The translations under genes were made by a program, and so were the position numbers. From Salinisphaera sp963835375 (GTDB taxonomy: Bacteria > Pseudomonadota > Gammaproteobacteria > Nevskiales > Salinisphaeraceae): a DNA stretch of 64,000 nucleotides. Below, in pieces: positions 46,972 to 56,766 of the stretch. The number at the start of each line of letters is the position of its first letter. Within the stretch, counting starts at the first letter, position 1. The stretch is from positions 122,143 through 186,142 of the forward strand of contig CAWIGB010000032.1 in NCBI GenBank assembly GCA_963835375.1, read 5' to 3'. Below the pieces are notes generated by a model. That model saw only the letters and a program-made list of their open reading frames with translations. It did not search any database and was not told the origin of the DNA.

Positions 46972-48892
46972 ATGTCTCGCATCGCCATCCGTGGCGCGGT
47001 TGCGACCGCGCTGCTCGTCGCCGGCCTCGCGCCGGCTATCGCCAACGATAACCGACAACCAATACGAACCGCCCGCGGATAATCCGCATCCGCCCGGCCA
47101 GACGCCGACGTCCTGGGATCTGGGCGATCTCTATGCTTCGCCCACGGCCTGGCAGACCGCCTACGACCAGACCAGCAAACGCATCGACCAGCTGTCGCGT
47201 TTCTCCGGGCATCTGGCCGACAGCCCGCAGGCACTGGCCAAGGCGCTGGACGCGATCACCGACGTGAAGAAATCGATGGAACGCCTGTCGGTCTATGCCG
47301 GGCTGGCCGCCGACCGGGACTTGCGCGACAGCGCGACCCAGGAACGCCGCAACAAGGCCGATCGACTGGCCTCGCAGTTCGGCGAGGCGACCGGTTATGT
47401 CCGGCCGGAGCTGGTGGCGATGGACCAGAGCAAGCTCAAGTCCTGGCGCAAAGAGAAAGTCCTCGCCGATTACCAGTACATGCTGGCGCAGGTGATGCAG
47501 GCCGCCCCGCATACGCTGTCGGACCAGACCGAATCGGCACTGGCGGCACTGTCCCCGGTCAACGGCCAGAACAACACCTTCTCCCTGCTGTCCAACGCCG
47601 ACATCGCCTGGCCGAAGGTCGAGATCGATGGCAAGGAGCGCACCATCGACCAAGCCGGCTACACCAAATGGCGCAGCAACCCGGATCGGGACGTGCGCAA
47701 ACGGGTGTTCAAGGCCTTCTGGTCTAAATACAACCAGTACGAATCCACCTTCGGCTCGCTGCTCGACCAGGCCGTGCTCCAGCACGTGATCGACGCCCGC
47801 CTGCACCACTACGACAGCGCGCTGGCCGCCGCCACTGCCGACAACGATATCCCGACCGGCGTGTATCACCAGCTCGTGGATTCGGTGAACGACAATCTCG
47901 ACACGCTGCACCGTTATCTCAAGCTGCGCACGCGCATGCTGGGCGTGAAGCAGCTGCATTACTACGACATCTACCCGCCGCTGGTGAAGTCCGACAAATC
48001 CTTCACCATCGATCAGGCCCGCTCGCTGCTGCGAAAGGCCACCCGGCCGCTCGGCGCGCACTACGAGACCCTGCTCGACAAGGCCACCAGCTCGCCGTGG
48101 ACCAGCGTCTACCCGAGCACCGGCAAGAGCTCGGGCGCCTACATGAACGGCGCGGCCTACGACGTGCACCCGTACGTGCTGATGAACTTCAACGGCGACT
48201 ACGAGAGCGTGTCGACCTATGCCCATGAATGGGGGCACGGCCTTCACACCATGCTGGTACACGAGCATCAGCCGTTCGCCACCGCCGACTACCCGATCTT
48301 CACCGCCGAGGTGGCCTCGACCACCAACGAACAGCTGCTCGTCCACAGCATGATCGAGCATGCCAAGACCGACCAGGCCAAGCTCTACTACATCGGCCAG
48401 GCGCTGGAACAGCTGCGCGGCACCTTCTTCCGTCAGGCCCAGTTCGCCGAGTTCGAGCTCGCCATCCATCAGGCCGTGCAGAAAGGCGAGCCGTTGTCGG
48501 GCGCCCGCATGACCCGGATGTACGGCAGCATCCTGAACAAGTACTACGGCACCCAGGACGGCATCACGAAGATCGCGCCGGAAGACGATATCGAGTGGGC
48601 CTATATCCCCCACTTCTACTACGACTTCTATGTCTACCAGTACGCCACCTCGATCACCGCGGCGCATTATTTCGCCAGCCATATCGAGCAAGGCGACCAG
48701 AACGTGCGCAAGGCCTACCTGCACGCCCTGTCCGAAGGCGGCGCCGGGAGCGGCTATACGATCCTCAAGAACGCGGGCGTGGATCTGGCCACGGCCAAAC
48801 CCTACCAATCGCTCATGGCGTACATGAACGATCTGATGGATCAGGCCAACGCCATTCTCGACAAGCAGGACACCGGCAAGCAGGCCAGCTGA
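46972..48892 (+). CDS. Secreted M3 peptidase, oligoendopeptidase F
   Basis: Zinc metallopeptidase that cleaves short peptides, about 640 residues. A signal peptide (MSRIAIRGAVATALLVAGLA) starts at the ATG 46,972-46,974 behind GGGGGAACG. A shift near 47,050 links it to the body, DNQYEPPADN then WDLGDLYASPTAW. The zinc site is STYAHEWGHGLHTMLV (HExxH as HEWGH near 48,228), with the third ligand in IFTAEVASTTNEQLL. KIAPEDDIEWAYIPHFYYDF and YVYQYATSITAAHYFAS near the end are typical of PepF. The presence of a signal peptide is less usual and would place it in the periplasm. Confidence 0.9.
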
Positions 48893-48913
48893 AGCAGCCG
48901 TGCTTGACTTCGG

Positions 48914-50029
48914 CTACGCCGGCGGGGATGACCCGCCGGCGGACTCGGGCTCGCGGCCTGGATGGGTCGGGCCGGTTTCCCGGGCATCGGTCCAGAGCGC
49001 GCGGTACACCGGCAGGCTGTCCGGGTGTTCGCGCTGGATATGATCGATCATCGCCTCGCGGATATCGCAGCGCAGATACCAGAGCGTCATCGAATCGCGC
49101 GCACTCATCAGAAAACGCAGCTGGATCGCCTTGTCGCTGGCATCCACCACCTGCAGCGAGGCCGGCTCGCGATCCCAACGGGGGTCGGCGCCGAGCAGCC
49201 GCATGTACTCGGCCCGCAGTTCGGCGACCGGCGTACGGTAATCCACCCACAGAAACACGGTGCCGAACAGCCGGCTGCTGTGGCGCGACCAGTTCTCGAA
49301 CGGGTTGTCGACGAACCACTGCAACGGCAGCACCAGCCGGCGCAGATCCCAGACCCGCAGCACCACGTAGGTGGTGGTGACTTCCTCAACCCAGCACCAT
49401 TCGCCCTGGATCCAGAGCACGTCCTCGATCTTGAACGGCTGGGTCAGCGCGATCTGCAGCCCGGCCAGTAGATTACCCAGCACCGGGCGCGCGGCGAAGC
49501 CCAGAATCAGGCCGCCGATGCCGGCCGAGGCCAGCAGGCTGGCACCAAGCTGGCGAATCGACGGGAAGGTCATCAACGCCGACGCCAGCCCGATGATCGC
49601 GATCAGCACGATCAGCCCGCGGGTGAGGAAGCGGGTCTGGGTCTCGAGCTTGCGGGCGATATGATGCCGGCCCTCGATCGCCGGATTGAGCCCGACGATC
49701 AGATCGCCCACGGCGTTGACGGCGGCGATCGCCGCCCAGGTGAACACCAGGATCAACGCCAGCCCGCTGATATGACGCACCCCCGCGAGCCAGGCCAACC
49801 CGTCATGCTGGCCCTGCAGCAACGACTGCAGAATCGCCAGCGCCAGCAGCGCGCCGGCCGGCCGTGCGCAGTCGACAATGAAGCGGCGGGCCACCCGACG
49901 ACGCCGAGTCACCCGTACAGCAAGCCGGATCAATAGCGAATAGATCACCAGAGCCGCAGCGACAGCGATCAAGGCCAGTCCCGCCGTCGGCAGCCAGTGG
50001 GCCAGGTTGTCCGGGATTGCCAGGGTCAT
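48914..50029 (-). CDS. MscS-family mechanosensitive channel protein
   Basis: 371 residues. Four or five membrane helices (TAGLALIAVAAALVIYSLLI, GLALILVFTWAAIAAVNAVG, RGLIVLIAIIGLASALMTFP), then the pore-lining TM3 and beta domain: LGASLLASAGIGGLILGFAA, ARPVLGNLLAGLQIALTQPF, KIEDVLWIQGEWCWVEEVTT and RRLVLPLQWFVDNPFENWSR. Closest to the YbdG/YnaI-like medium-size members. Intact. It is divergent from the porin gene, and a 24-base palindrome lies in the shared promoter region about 90 bases upstream of its start. Confidence 0.9.
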   Translation of the reverse strand: MTLAIPDNLAHWLPTAGLALIAVAAALVIYSLLIRLAVRVTRRRRVARRFIVDCARPAGALLALAILQSLLQGQHDGLAWLAGVRHISGLALILVFTWAAIAAVNAVGDLIVGLNPAIEGRHHIARKLETQTRFLTRGLIVLIAIIGLASALMTFPSIRQLGASLLASAGIGGLILGFAARPVLGNLLAGLQIALTQPFKIEDVLWIQGEWCWVEEVTTTYVVLRVWDLRRLVLPLQWFVDNPFENWSRHSSRLFGTVFLWVDYRTPVAELRAEYMRLLGADPRWDREPASLQVVDASDKAIQLRFLMSARDSMTLWYLRCDIREAMIDHIQREHPDSLPVYRALWTDARETGPTHPGREPESAGGSSPPA

Positions 50030-50119
50030 CGGGGCTTCGCGTGGGTCCGGGCTCCAGCGTACCGCACCCGCCGCATGGCCGCCCCGACGGCATCGCGGCA
50101 GGGTATTGCCGTACCGTGC

Positions 50120-50143
50120 TACGCTTTGTGATCACAAAGCGTA
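50120..50143. promoter_or_regulatory. Operator candidate 3, 24-base palindrome
   Basis: Perfect palindrome of 24 bases built on the core TTTGTGATCACAAA, with outer arms TACGC and GCGTA. It lies between the divergent mscS-like gene (start 50,029) and the porin gene (start 50,254). The core is the same as in the two sites beside the polyamine operon. Confidence 0.68.
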
Positions 50144-50253
50144 TGCCGCGATCGACCGTGAAGGGCCGTCGATCGCTTCGGGCACGCTTTCGCAGGGCTG
50201 CTCCTTTTCAGTCGAGCGGCCGCAGGGGACATCATCTAATCCAAGGGGGATAT

Positions 50254-51613
50254 GTGGATCGTTCATCCAGCCTACGTCTCGTCGTGGCGCTGATCGGCGC
50301 CGGCGCACTCTGGTCCGGCCAGGCTCTGGCCCAGAACAGCGGCGATACGGCCAAGGCCCATCGCCTGCGGGCGATGCAGCAGCAGCTCGACGCACTCAAG
50401 AGCCAGCTCGCGACACTCAAGCAGCAGCCAGCAGGACATGCCGGCCGAGCCATCGACGGACAACGCGTCAACCAGCGATCAGGCCAGCGCCGAGAGCGCG
50501 TCCGAGCAGCACAAGCCCAAGCCCACGCTGACCCTGGGCGGCGCCTTCACCGCCGGTTACAAGCTCAAGCCGGACATGAAGAACCAGCGCTCCGGCGGTG
50601 ACGCGGTCGCCGGCATCACCGCATTCAATGTCCACGGCACCGACGGCAAGCTGTCGTATGGCGCCGAGTACCGCTGGTCGCCGACGGCATTCGCGGATAA
50701 CAGCGTCCTGCGCTATGGCTGGGCGGCCTACGATTTCGGCGAACACAGCCAGATCAAGGGCGGCATGTTCTACGTGCCCTTCGGCAACCTCAAGTTCGGC
50801 TATCAGTCGTTCTGGGGCAACCTGACCTATTTCGCCGGCTTCACCGACAACCAGGCCGCCGGGCTCGGCTACAAGTACGAAAACGGCCCGTGGCGCTTCG
50901 ACGTCGATGCCTTCAAGAACGACGATCTGCAGCAGCACAGCCTGTACGGCTCCAATCCGTTCGATGGCTACCAGCAGATCAACGGCGGCAACATGCGTCT
51001 GGCCTATACCTTCAACAAGGGTAGCGATCACAGCGTGCAGGTCTCGACCGCGGTGCGCGGCGGCCAGCTTCAGGTGGGTGAAATCGAACGCGATTACGGC
51101 ACCCGCTGGGCGGCGACCGCGGCCGTCGATGCCGCGCTGGGCCCGTGGACGTTGCAGGGCCAGTACGTCGACTATCGCTACAATATTCCGGCCGGACGCT
51201 CCTACAACGGCAACGCATTGCCGACCGACTCCATCACGATGGAGAACTACGGCTTCGGCTACCAGATGCCGGCCTCCGGCCAGATCTTCGCCGCCAACGT
51301 GGCGCGGACCTTCAAGATCGGCTGGGGCGCGCTGGATTCGATCCAGCTGTACGACAACTATGCCTACCTGATGACCGGCGGCGACGGTCAGTTCAACAGC
51401 GCCCTGCCGGGCAGCGCGCCGAACCCGACCGGCGATATCCAGTTCAACGCGGCCGGCGCGGACTTCTCGTTCGGCATCCTGCAGGTCTGGGCCGACGTGC
51501 TGACCGGCAAGAACTCGGCCATGACTTTCGACGGGCCGAACGACGGCAGCTGGAATACCCGCTACAACCTGCAGATGGGGATCTACTTCAGCGGCGATGT
51601 GGTCAAGAACTGA
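50254..51613 (+). CDS. Outer-membrane porin with N-terminal coiled coil (OprO/P-like)
   Basis: About 452 residues. A signal peptide (LRLVVALIGAGALWSGQALA) is followed by a short coiled coil (LRAMQQQLDALKSQLATLKQ) that trimerises in related porins, then a beta-barrel rich in alternating strands (LTLGGAFTAGYKLKPD, LSYGAEYRWSPTAFADNS, IKGGMFYVPFGNLKFGYQSF, NGPWRFDVDAFKNDD). One shift near 50,445 joins the signal part to the barrel. GTG at 50,254 after AAGGGGG is the likely start. The chain ends in GIYFSGDVVKN rather than the usual terminal Phe. The operator shared with the polyamine locus suggests import of a related solute; the real cargo is unknown. Confidence 0.82.
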
Positions 51614-51639
51614 TCGGACGCGCAAGTCGTCGTATCCAG

Positions 51640-51669
51640 GCCGGCCGTCGCGAGACGGCCGGCTTTTTT
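51640..51669 (+). terminator. Intrinsic terminator of the porin gene
   Basis: GCCGGCCGTC (51,640-51,649) and GACGGCCGGC (51,654-51,663) with loop GCGA, followed by six T (51,664-51,669). Textbook rho-independent terminator, 27 bases after the porin stop. Confidence 0.95.
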
Positions 51670-51758
51670 CATGGTCGGCAAGCGCTTGCCGACTGGCGAC
51701 GATGCGGCTTTGCGTCAGCATCGCGGGCCGAGTACTCCATGCAGCAGCTGTTTCGATC

Positions 51759-52815
51759 ATGCCCGAGCGTCTTCGCATCGCCGTTATCGGTTACGGCACC
51801 GCCGGCCGCTTCTTTCATTCGCCGCTTATCCACGCTACGCCGGGGCTTGAACTGGCCGCCGTCGTCACCGGCAACAGCCGAACGCGCCGCGGAGATCGCG
51901 GACCGATATCCGGACACGGAAGTGATCCCCGATACCGATACGCTCTGGGCCCGCGCCGGCGAATTCGATGCCGTGGTCGTGGCCAGCCCGAACGGCTGGC
52001 ATGCCGCGCACGCCCAGGCAGCGATCGAAGCCGGCCGGGCCGTGATCGTGGACAAGCCGCTGGCCGCCTCGGCCGATCAGGCCGAAACCCTCATCGCGTC
52101 GGCACGGGCACGCGGCGTGCCCCTCACGGTGTTCCAGAACCGGCGCTGGGATGCCGATTTCCTGACCCTGCAGGCGCTTGATCGAAGCCGGCCGACTGGG
52201 CGCGGTCCGGCGCTTCGAATCCCGCTTCGAGCGCTGGCGCCCGGAACCCAAACCCGGCTGGAAACGCGATGGCGCGGCCGATGCGGCCGGCGGCATCCTA
52301 TTCGATCTGGGCAGCCATCTGATCGATCAGGCGCTGACCCTGTTCGGGCCGGCTCGCGAGGTTTATGCCGAGCTGGATGCCGGCTATGCCGATTCGGCTG
52401 TGGACGATGATTCGTTCCTCGCGCTGAGCCACGAGTCCGGCGTGCGTTCGCATCTGTGGATGAGCAGTGTCGCGCCGCGATCTCGGCCCGCGTTTTCGCG
52501 TGCTGGGCGATACGCAGGGTTCGTGAAATACGGCCTCGATCCCCAGGAAGCCAGACTGCGCAGCGGCGCGCTGCCGGAGCGACGATGACTGGGGCAGCGA
52601 GGCCGAAAATGCATGGGGCCAGCTTGTCGCCGGCGACCGGGCCGAAACCATCCCGAGCCGCCCCGGTGCCTATCCGGACTTTTACCGGCGGTTCGCGGCC
52701 GCGCTCGCGCAAGGACAGGCGATGCCGATCGACCCGCGCGACGCACGTGGCCGCGCTGCGCGTGATCGAAGCGGCGCGCACGGCTTCGACCGAGCGCCGC
52801 GTGGTCAGTCTGTGA
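51759..52815 (+). CDS. Gfo/Idh/MocA-family oxidoreductase, frameshifted
   Basis: NAD(P)-dependent sugar or inositol dehydrogenase-type enzyme, about 350 residues, YdgJ-like. Rossmann start RLRIAVIGYGTAGRFFHSPL, then FDAVVVASPNGWHAAHAQAA, IEAGRAVIVDKPLAASADQA (EKP-type motif as DKP), FQNRRWDADFLTLQ, and the substrate-side GAVRRFESRFERWRPEPKPG and ADAAGGILFDLGSHLIDQAL. Shifts near 51,880, 52,180, 52,490, 52,585 and 52,745 are needed. Convergent with the glycosyltransferase gene, seven bases apart. Substrate unknown. Confidence 0.82.
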
Positions 52816-52822
52816 GCAGATC

Positions 52823-53910
52823 TCATCGGCCGATGAACCGCGTGACGGGTGCGCTGAGCCGCGCGGCCAGCGACGACGGGGCACGACGATCCCAGACGCT
52901 CGGTTCGAGCTTTTCCACGTGCGTCCACGAAGCGCTCGGGCGCAGGCCGTCCACGAATAAGCCAGCGCGAAGGTCCGGGCATCCTCGGGCGACAGCGCAA
53001 GCGCGCCGCGCACGGCGGTGGCCAGATCATCGTCCAGGCAGGCCACACTGGGGCGCATGGCCGAGCACGTCCGCCGGGCCGGGCACCGGATAGGCCGCGA
53101 CCGGCAGGCCGCTGGCCAGTGCTTCAAGCAGCACCAGACCATACGTATCGGTGCGGCTCGCGAACACGAACACATCGCCGGCCGCATACCAGCGCGCCAG
53201 ATCCTCGCCGGTCTGCCAGCCGGCGAACACCACATCCGGGTAGCGGCGCTTGAGCTCCGCCAGCTGCGGGCCGTCCCCGACCACCACCTTGGTGCCGGGC
53301 ACGTCGAGGTCGAGGAAGTCGCCGATGTTCTTTTCCACCGCCACTCGGCCGACATAGACCATGACCGGCTTCGGGCCGTTGACCGCCATCGCGTCGTCGC
53401 GCGGTGCAAACCCGCGCGCATCGACCCCGCGCGGCCACAGCACGGTATGGGCGATGCCATGCGCGGCCAGTTCATCGGCCAGCGTGTCGGTGGTCACCAG
53501 CACCCGCGGCGGCCGCGGCATGAAACCGACGCATCACCGAGAAGGTCAGCCGGCGCGGCACGCCCATGCGCATTTCCAGATACTGGGGGAAATGTGTGTG
53601 GTACGACGTCGTGAACGCCAGCCCGCGACGCCGGCAGTAGCGACGCGCCGCCTGGCCGAGCGGCCCTTCGGTGGCGATATGGATCGCTTCCGGGCGGGCC
53701 TCGGCCAGCCGGCGCCCGACCTGCGCGGAAGTGGCCAGCGCCAGCCGGATCTCCGGCTCGCCCGGGCATGGCAGGCTCTTGAAGCCTTCCGGCGTGATCG
53801 TGCGTGACGTCGTGACCAAGCTGCGTCAGCTCGTCGAGCACGGTCGACCAGGTCCGCACCACGCCGTTGATCTGCGGGTGCCAGGCATCGGTGACGAGCG
53901 CGATCCTCAT
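52823..53910 (-). CDS. Glycosyltransferase family 4 (Agt/SqdX-like diacylglycerol glycosyltransferase), frameshifted
   Basis: About 362 residues. The GT4 start MRIALVTDAWHPQINGVVRT, HIATEGPLGQAARRYCRRRG, FTTSYHTHFPQYLEMRMGVP, VLWPRGVDARGFAPRDD, MVYVGRVAVEKNIGDFLDLD and the donor-site EX7E-like FASRTDTYGLVLLEALASGL match the Agt glycosyltransferase that makes glycosyl-diacylglycerols in phosphate-starved marine bacteria, and the SqdX/SqdD group. Shifts near 53,815, 53,520, 53,055 and 52,940 split it. Its ATG (53,908-53,910) overlaps the plcP-like stop (ATGA), the same pairing as plcP-agt in Alphaproteobacteria. Sugar donor could be UDP-glucose, UDP-glucuronate or UDP-sulfoquinovose. Confidence 0.82.
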
Positions 53911-54801
53911 GCCGAGGCCGCCCGGCGACGCTCGTGGTCGGCCGGCATCTCGTCGTCGGTGCCGCGCCCCCAGTAGAGCAGTGCCATGCGCCCGGCGAAA
54001 TCCTCGGTCAGCGCGGTGCAGGATTCGACCCAGTCGCCGTCGTTGCAGTAGTCGATGCCGTCGATGCTGCGCCGCGAGGGGGTATGAATATGACCGCAGA
54101 TGATGCCGTCCAGATCACGCCGGTTGGCTTCATCCGCCAGCGCCTCCTCGAAACGGCCGATGAAGGCCACCGCGTTCTTCACCTGGTATTTCAGAAACGC
54201 CGACAACGACCAGTAGGGGTAACCGAGCCGCCGGCGCATGGCATTGAACCAGCTGTTGCCGACAATCACGCCGCGATAGGCATAGTCGCCCAAGCACCGC
54301 CAGCCAGCGCGCTTCGGTGCAGACCGCATCGAAGGCATCACCGTGGATCACCAGATAGCGACGGCCGTCGGCGGTCTCGTGCACGCATTCGTCGCAGATC
54401 TCGATGCCGGCCAGGTCCAGCGGCAGATAATCGCGCAGCATTTCGTCGTGGTTGCCCGGCACGTAGACGATGCGGGTGCCGTGGTCGCGGTGCAGGGCCA
54501 GCACCGCTTGGATCACCGCGCTGTGGCTGGCCGGCCAGTACCAGGCTTTCTTCAGCGCCCAGGCATCAATGATGTCGCCGACCAGATAGAGCGTGTCGCA
54601 GCGTACGGTGGCCAGGAAATCGAGCAGCCGCTCGGCGCGACAGCCACGGGTGCCGAGATGGAAATCCGAGATCCAGACACTGCGATAGCGATGAAAACCC
54701 CGGGGCGTGGCGGGCGGCGGCCCGGCGCTGGGTCCGTGGGTACGAGTGAATCGGTCGTCGTGACGTACCGGGCGAGGGTCGAGGACGTCGTCAAGCGCCA
54801 T
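53907..54801 (-). CDS. plcP: PlcP-like metallophosphoesterase (phospholipase C type), one frameshift
   Basis: About 298 residues, calcineurin-like phosphoesterase usually annotated as UDP-2,3-diacylglucosamine hydrolase. Metal motifs: VWISDFHLGTRGCRAERLLD, LYLVGDIIDAWALKKAWYWP, VYVPGNHDEMLRDYLPLDL, YLVIHGDAFDAV and DLDGIICGHIHTPSRR. Together with ALKKAWYWPASHSAVIQ and SWFNAMRRRLGYPYWSLSAF these match PlcP, which releases diacylglycerol from phospholipids during phosphate starvation, better than LpxH. A shift near 54,290 joins the two parts. The start ATG 54,799-54,801 follows GGAGG by seven bases. Coupled to the glycosyltransferase by an ATGA overlap. Confidence 0.83.
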
Positions 54802-54844
54802 GGCGGTGCCTCCACGCAGAACCTTGAGCGCATTCTCGGCGCGG

Positions 54845-54861
54845 CATATGACGGTCATATG
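54845..54861. promoter_or_regulatory. 17-base palindrome upstream of the plcP-like gene
   Basis: CATATGACGGTCATATG is a perfect palindrome around its central G, 43 bases upstream of the plcP-like start and just behind the gtrA-like gene. It contains CGGTCAT, close to a PHO half-site, on one strand and its near complement on the other. An exact PHO half-site CTGTCAT reads on the minus strand at 54,881-54,887, inside the gtrA end. Regulatory role is inferred. Confidence 0.4.
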
Positions 54862-54869
54862 GCGTTTGT

Positions 54870-55355
54870 TTAACGGCCGGATGACAGATTCGGGTCGCGG
54901 AACACCCAGCGTCCGGCCAGTAGATAATTGCCCCACAGCCCGAGCAGCGCGCCCGGCGCCACGCTCGCCAGCGGGTGCGCCGCGCCAAGGCGGGTCGTCG
55001 AGACCAGCGCGACGTAGCATCCGTAATTGACGCTGACGTTGATCGTGTTGACCGCCAGATATCGCAACCACTGATGCCAGCGGGCCCGGTCATCGCCGCT
55101 GACGAAGGTGAAGCGGCGATTGATCAGCCACGCCGTGCTGGCCGCTAGGGGAATCGAGATCAGCCGCGCGCGCAGCGCCACCATGCCCAGCCCATGGACC
55201 AGCACGCCGAGCACGCCCATGTCCACGGCGAATGCCACCAGCCCGGCGGCGGCGAACGAGAGCCAGCGTCGCAACGCACGCGTTTCCATGATCGCCCGCA
55301 GCTGGCCTTGCGCCGTGCGCGCGTGATACCGCGATGCCGTTTCCCGCTCGGTCAT
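54870..55355 (-). CDS. GtrA-like small membrane protein
   Basis: 161 residues with the four-helix GtrA fold: WLSFAAAGLVAFAVDMGVLG, VLVHGLGMVALRARLISIPL, AASTAWLINRRFTFVSGDDR (family motif NRRFTF), WLRYLAVNTINVSVNYGCYV, SVAPGALLGLWGNYLLAGRW and a final RWVFRD. GtrA proteins are thought to flip lipid-linked sugars or help glycosyltransferases at the inner membrane. It heads the minus-strand run gtrA, plcP, agt and diverges from sqdB, so a part in moving or making glycolipids is a fair inference. A later start (METRALRRW) is possible. Confidence 0.85.
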   Translation of the reverse strand: MTERETASRYHARTAQGQLRAIMETRALRRWLSFAAAGLVAFAVDMGVLGVLVHGLGMVALRARLISIPLAASTAWLINRRFTFVSGDDRARWHQWLRYLAVNTINVSVNYGCYVALVSTTRLGAAHPLASVAPGALLGLWGNYLLAGRWVFRDPNLSSGR

Positions 55356-55394
55356 GCGACGCAGATATAGCAGCGCGTGACGACAACTCGATGA

Positions 55395-55412
55395 CTGTCA
55401 CGCTCCGGTCAT
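55395..55412 (+). promoter_or_regulatory. PHO-box-like site before sqdB
   Basis: CTGTCAC (55,395-55,401), four bases GCTC, CGGTCAT (55,406-55,412). This is the PhoB-box layout of two seven-base direct repeats, consensus CTGTCAT/C, spaced by four; each half differs from CTGTCAY at no more than one position. It lies 46 bases before sqdB and 40 bases before the divergent gtrA-like gene. PhoB control is inferred. Confidence 0.6.
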
Positions 55413-55457
55413 GCGAACGCGCCAGCCTCGAGGCATCCGCTCCAACGGGGACTGACC

Positions 55458-56760
55458 ATGTCGATTGCATCCCGCTCACGCGCCCGGCGCATCCTGATTC
55501 TCGGCGGCGACGGTTTCTGTGGCTGGCCGACCGCGCTGCATCTGTCGGACGCAGGCTACGACGTCGCCATCGTGGACAACCTCTCGCGTCGCATGATCGA
55601 CGTCGAACTGGAAGTGGAATCGCTCACGCCGATCCGGCCGATGAGCGAACGCCTGACCGCCTGGCGCGAGCTCAGCGGGCGCGAAATCGGCTTTCATCGC
55701 TTCGACGTGGCCCGCAACTACCAGCGGCTGGTCAATCTGCTGTGCGATTTCGCACCCGACGCGATCGTGCACTTCGCCGAGCAGCGCGCCGCGCCCTACT
55801 CAATGAAATCCCCCGCGCACAAGCGCTATACGGTCGACAACAATGTCGGCGCGACCAATACGCTGCTTGCCGCGCTGGTCGAATCCGGGCTCGATGCCCA
55901 CGTCGTGCATCTCGGCACCATGGGCGTATACGGCTACGGCAACGCCGGGATGAAGATTCCCGAGGGCTATCTGAAGGTGCATGTCGAGACCGAGGCCGGC
56001 GGCCTGACCACCGATGAAATCCTGTACCCGGCCCATCCCGGCAGCATCTATCACCTGACCAAGACCCAGGACCAGCTCACGTTCGCCTTCTACAACCGCA
56101 ACGACGGCGTCCGCGTGACCGATCTGCACCAGGGCATCGTCTGGGGTACCCAGACCCAGCAGACCGCCCTCGATGAACGGCTGATCAACCGCTTCGACTA
56201 CGACGGCGACTACGGCACCGTACTCAATCGCTTCCTCATGCAGGCCGCGGTCGGCCATCCGCTGACCGTGCACGGCACCGGCGGCCAGACCCGCGCCTTC
56301 ATCCATATCCAGGATACGGTGCGCTGCATCGAACTGGCGATCGGCAACCCGCCGGCCGCCGGCGAGCGCGTACGCATCCTCAACCAGATGACCGAAACCC
56401 ATCGCGTGCGCGATCTGGCTGATCGCGTCGTCGCGCTCACCGGCGCGACGCTCGACTACCAGCCGAATCCGCGGGTCGAGGCGGCAGAAAACGATCTGCA
56501 TGTCGCCAACGACACGCTCATTCAGCTCGGGCTGCGTCCGACCACGCTGGATACCGGCCTGTTCACCGAAGTCACCGATATTGCGGCCCGCTATCGCGCA
56601 TCGGGCGGATGCCCGGCGTATCGTCTGTCGTTCCGCGTGGCGGGCCGAGCGCAAGACGCGGACCGTCGAAACGACAGCAAGGATGCCAGCCGCGCGCGAC
56701 CATCCCGGTATAGACCCGGATTCGCGTCACACCGGGCCAGCGCCTACGCTGTGGGCATGA
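55458..56760 (+). CDS. sqdB: UDP-sulfoquinovose synthase, one shift near the 3' end
   Basis: Makes UDP-sulfoquinovose from UDP-glucose and sulfite, the head-group donor of sulfoquinovosyl diacylglycerol. About 433 residues, extended SDR fold. The start RILILGGDGFCGWPTALHLS, then YDVAIVDNLSRRMIDVELEV with ESLTPI, VHFAEQRAAPYSMKSPAHKR, VHLGTMGVYG (catalytic Thr), YHLTK (Y-x3-K), LHQGIVWGTQT, RFLMQAAVGHPLTVHGTGGQ and TRAFIHIQDTVRCIELAIGN follow plant SQD1 and bacterial SqdB block for block. A shift near 56,600 gives a C-terminus RADARRIVCRSAWRAERKTR and stop at 56,758-56,760. The cupin gene follows after six bases. Confidence 0.92.
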
Positions 56761-56766
56761 TTCGTC

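Noticed and set aside
48917..48941. Terminator hairpin CGCCGGCGGG/CCCGCCGGCG after the M3 peptidase
   Set aside because: The repeat lies within the last codons of the mscS-like gene and has no T-run. It may act on the transcripts but can equally result from codon choice, so I did not list it as a terminator.
53907..54801. LpxH (UDP-2,3-diacylglucosamine hydrolase) of lipid A synthesis
   Set aside because: The metal motifs are shared, but the extra blocks around ALKKAWYWP and YPYWSLSAF and the overlap with an Agt-type gene fit PlcP better. I keep LpxH-like activity as a less likely alternative.
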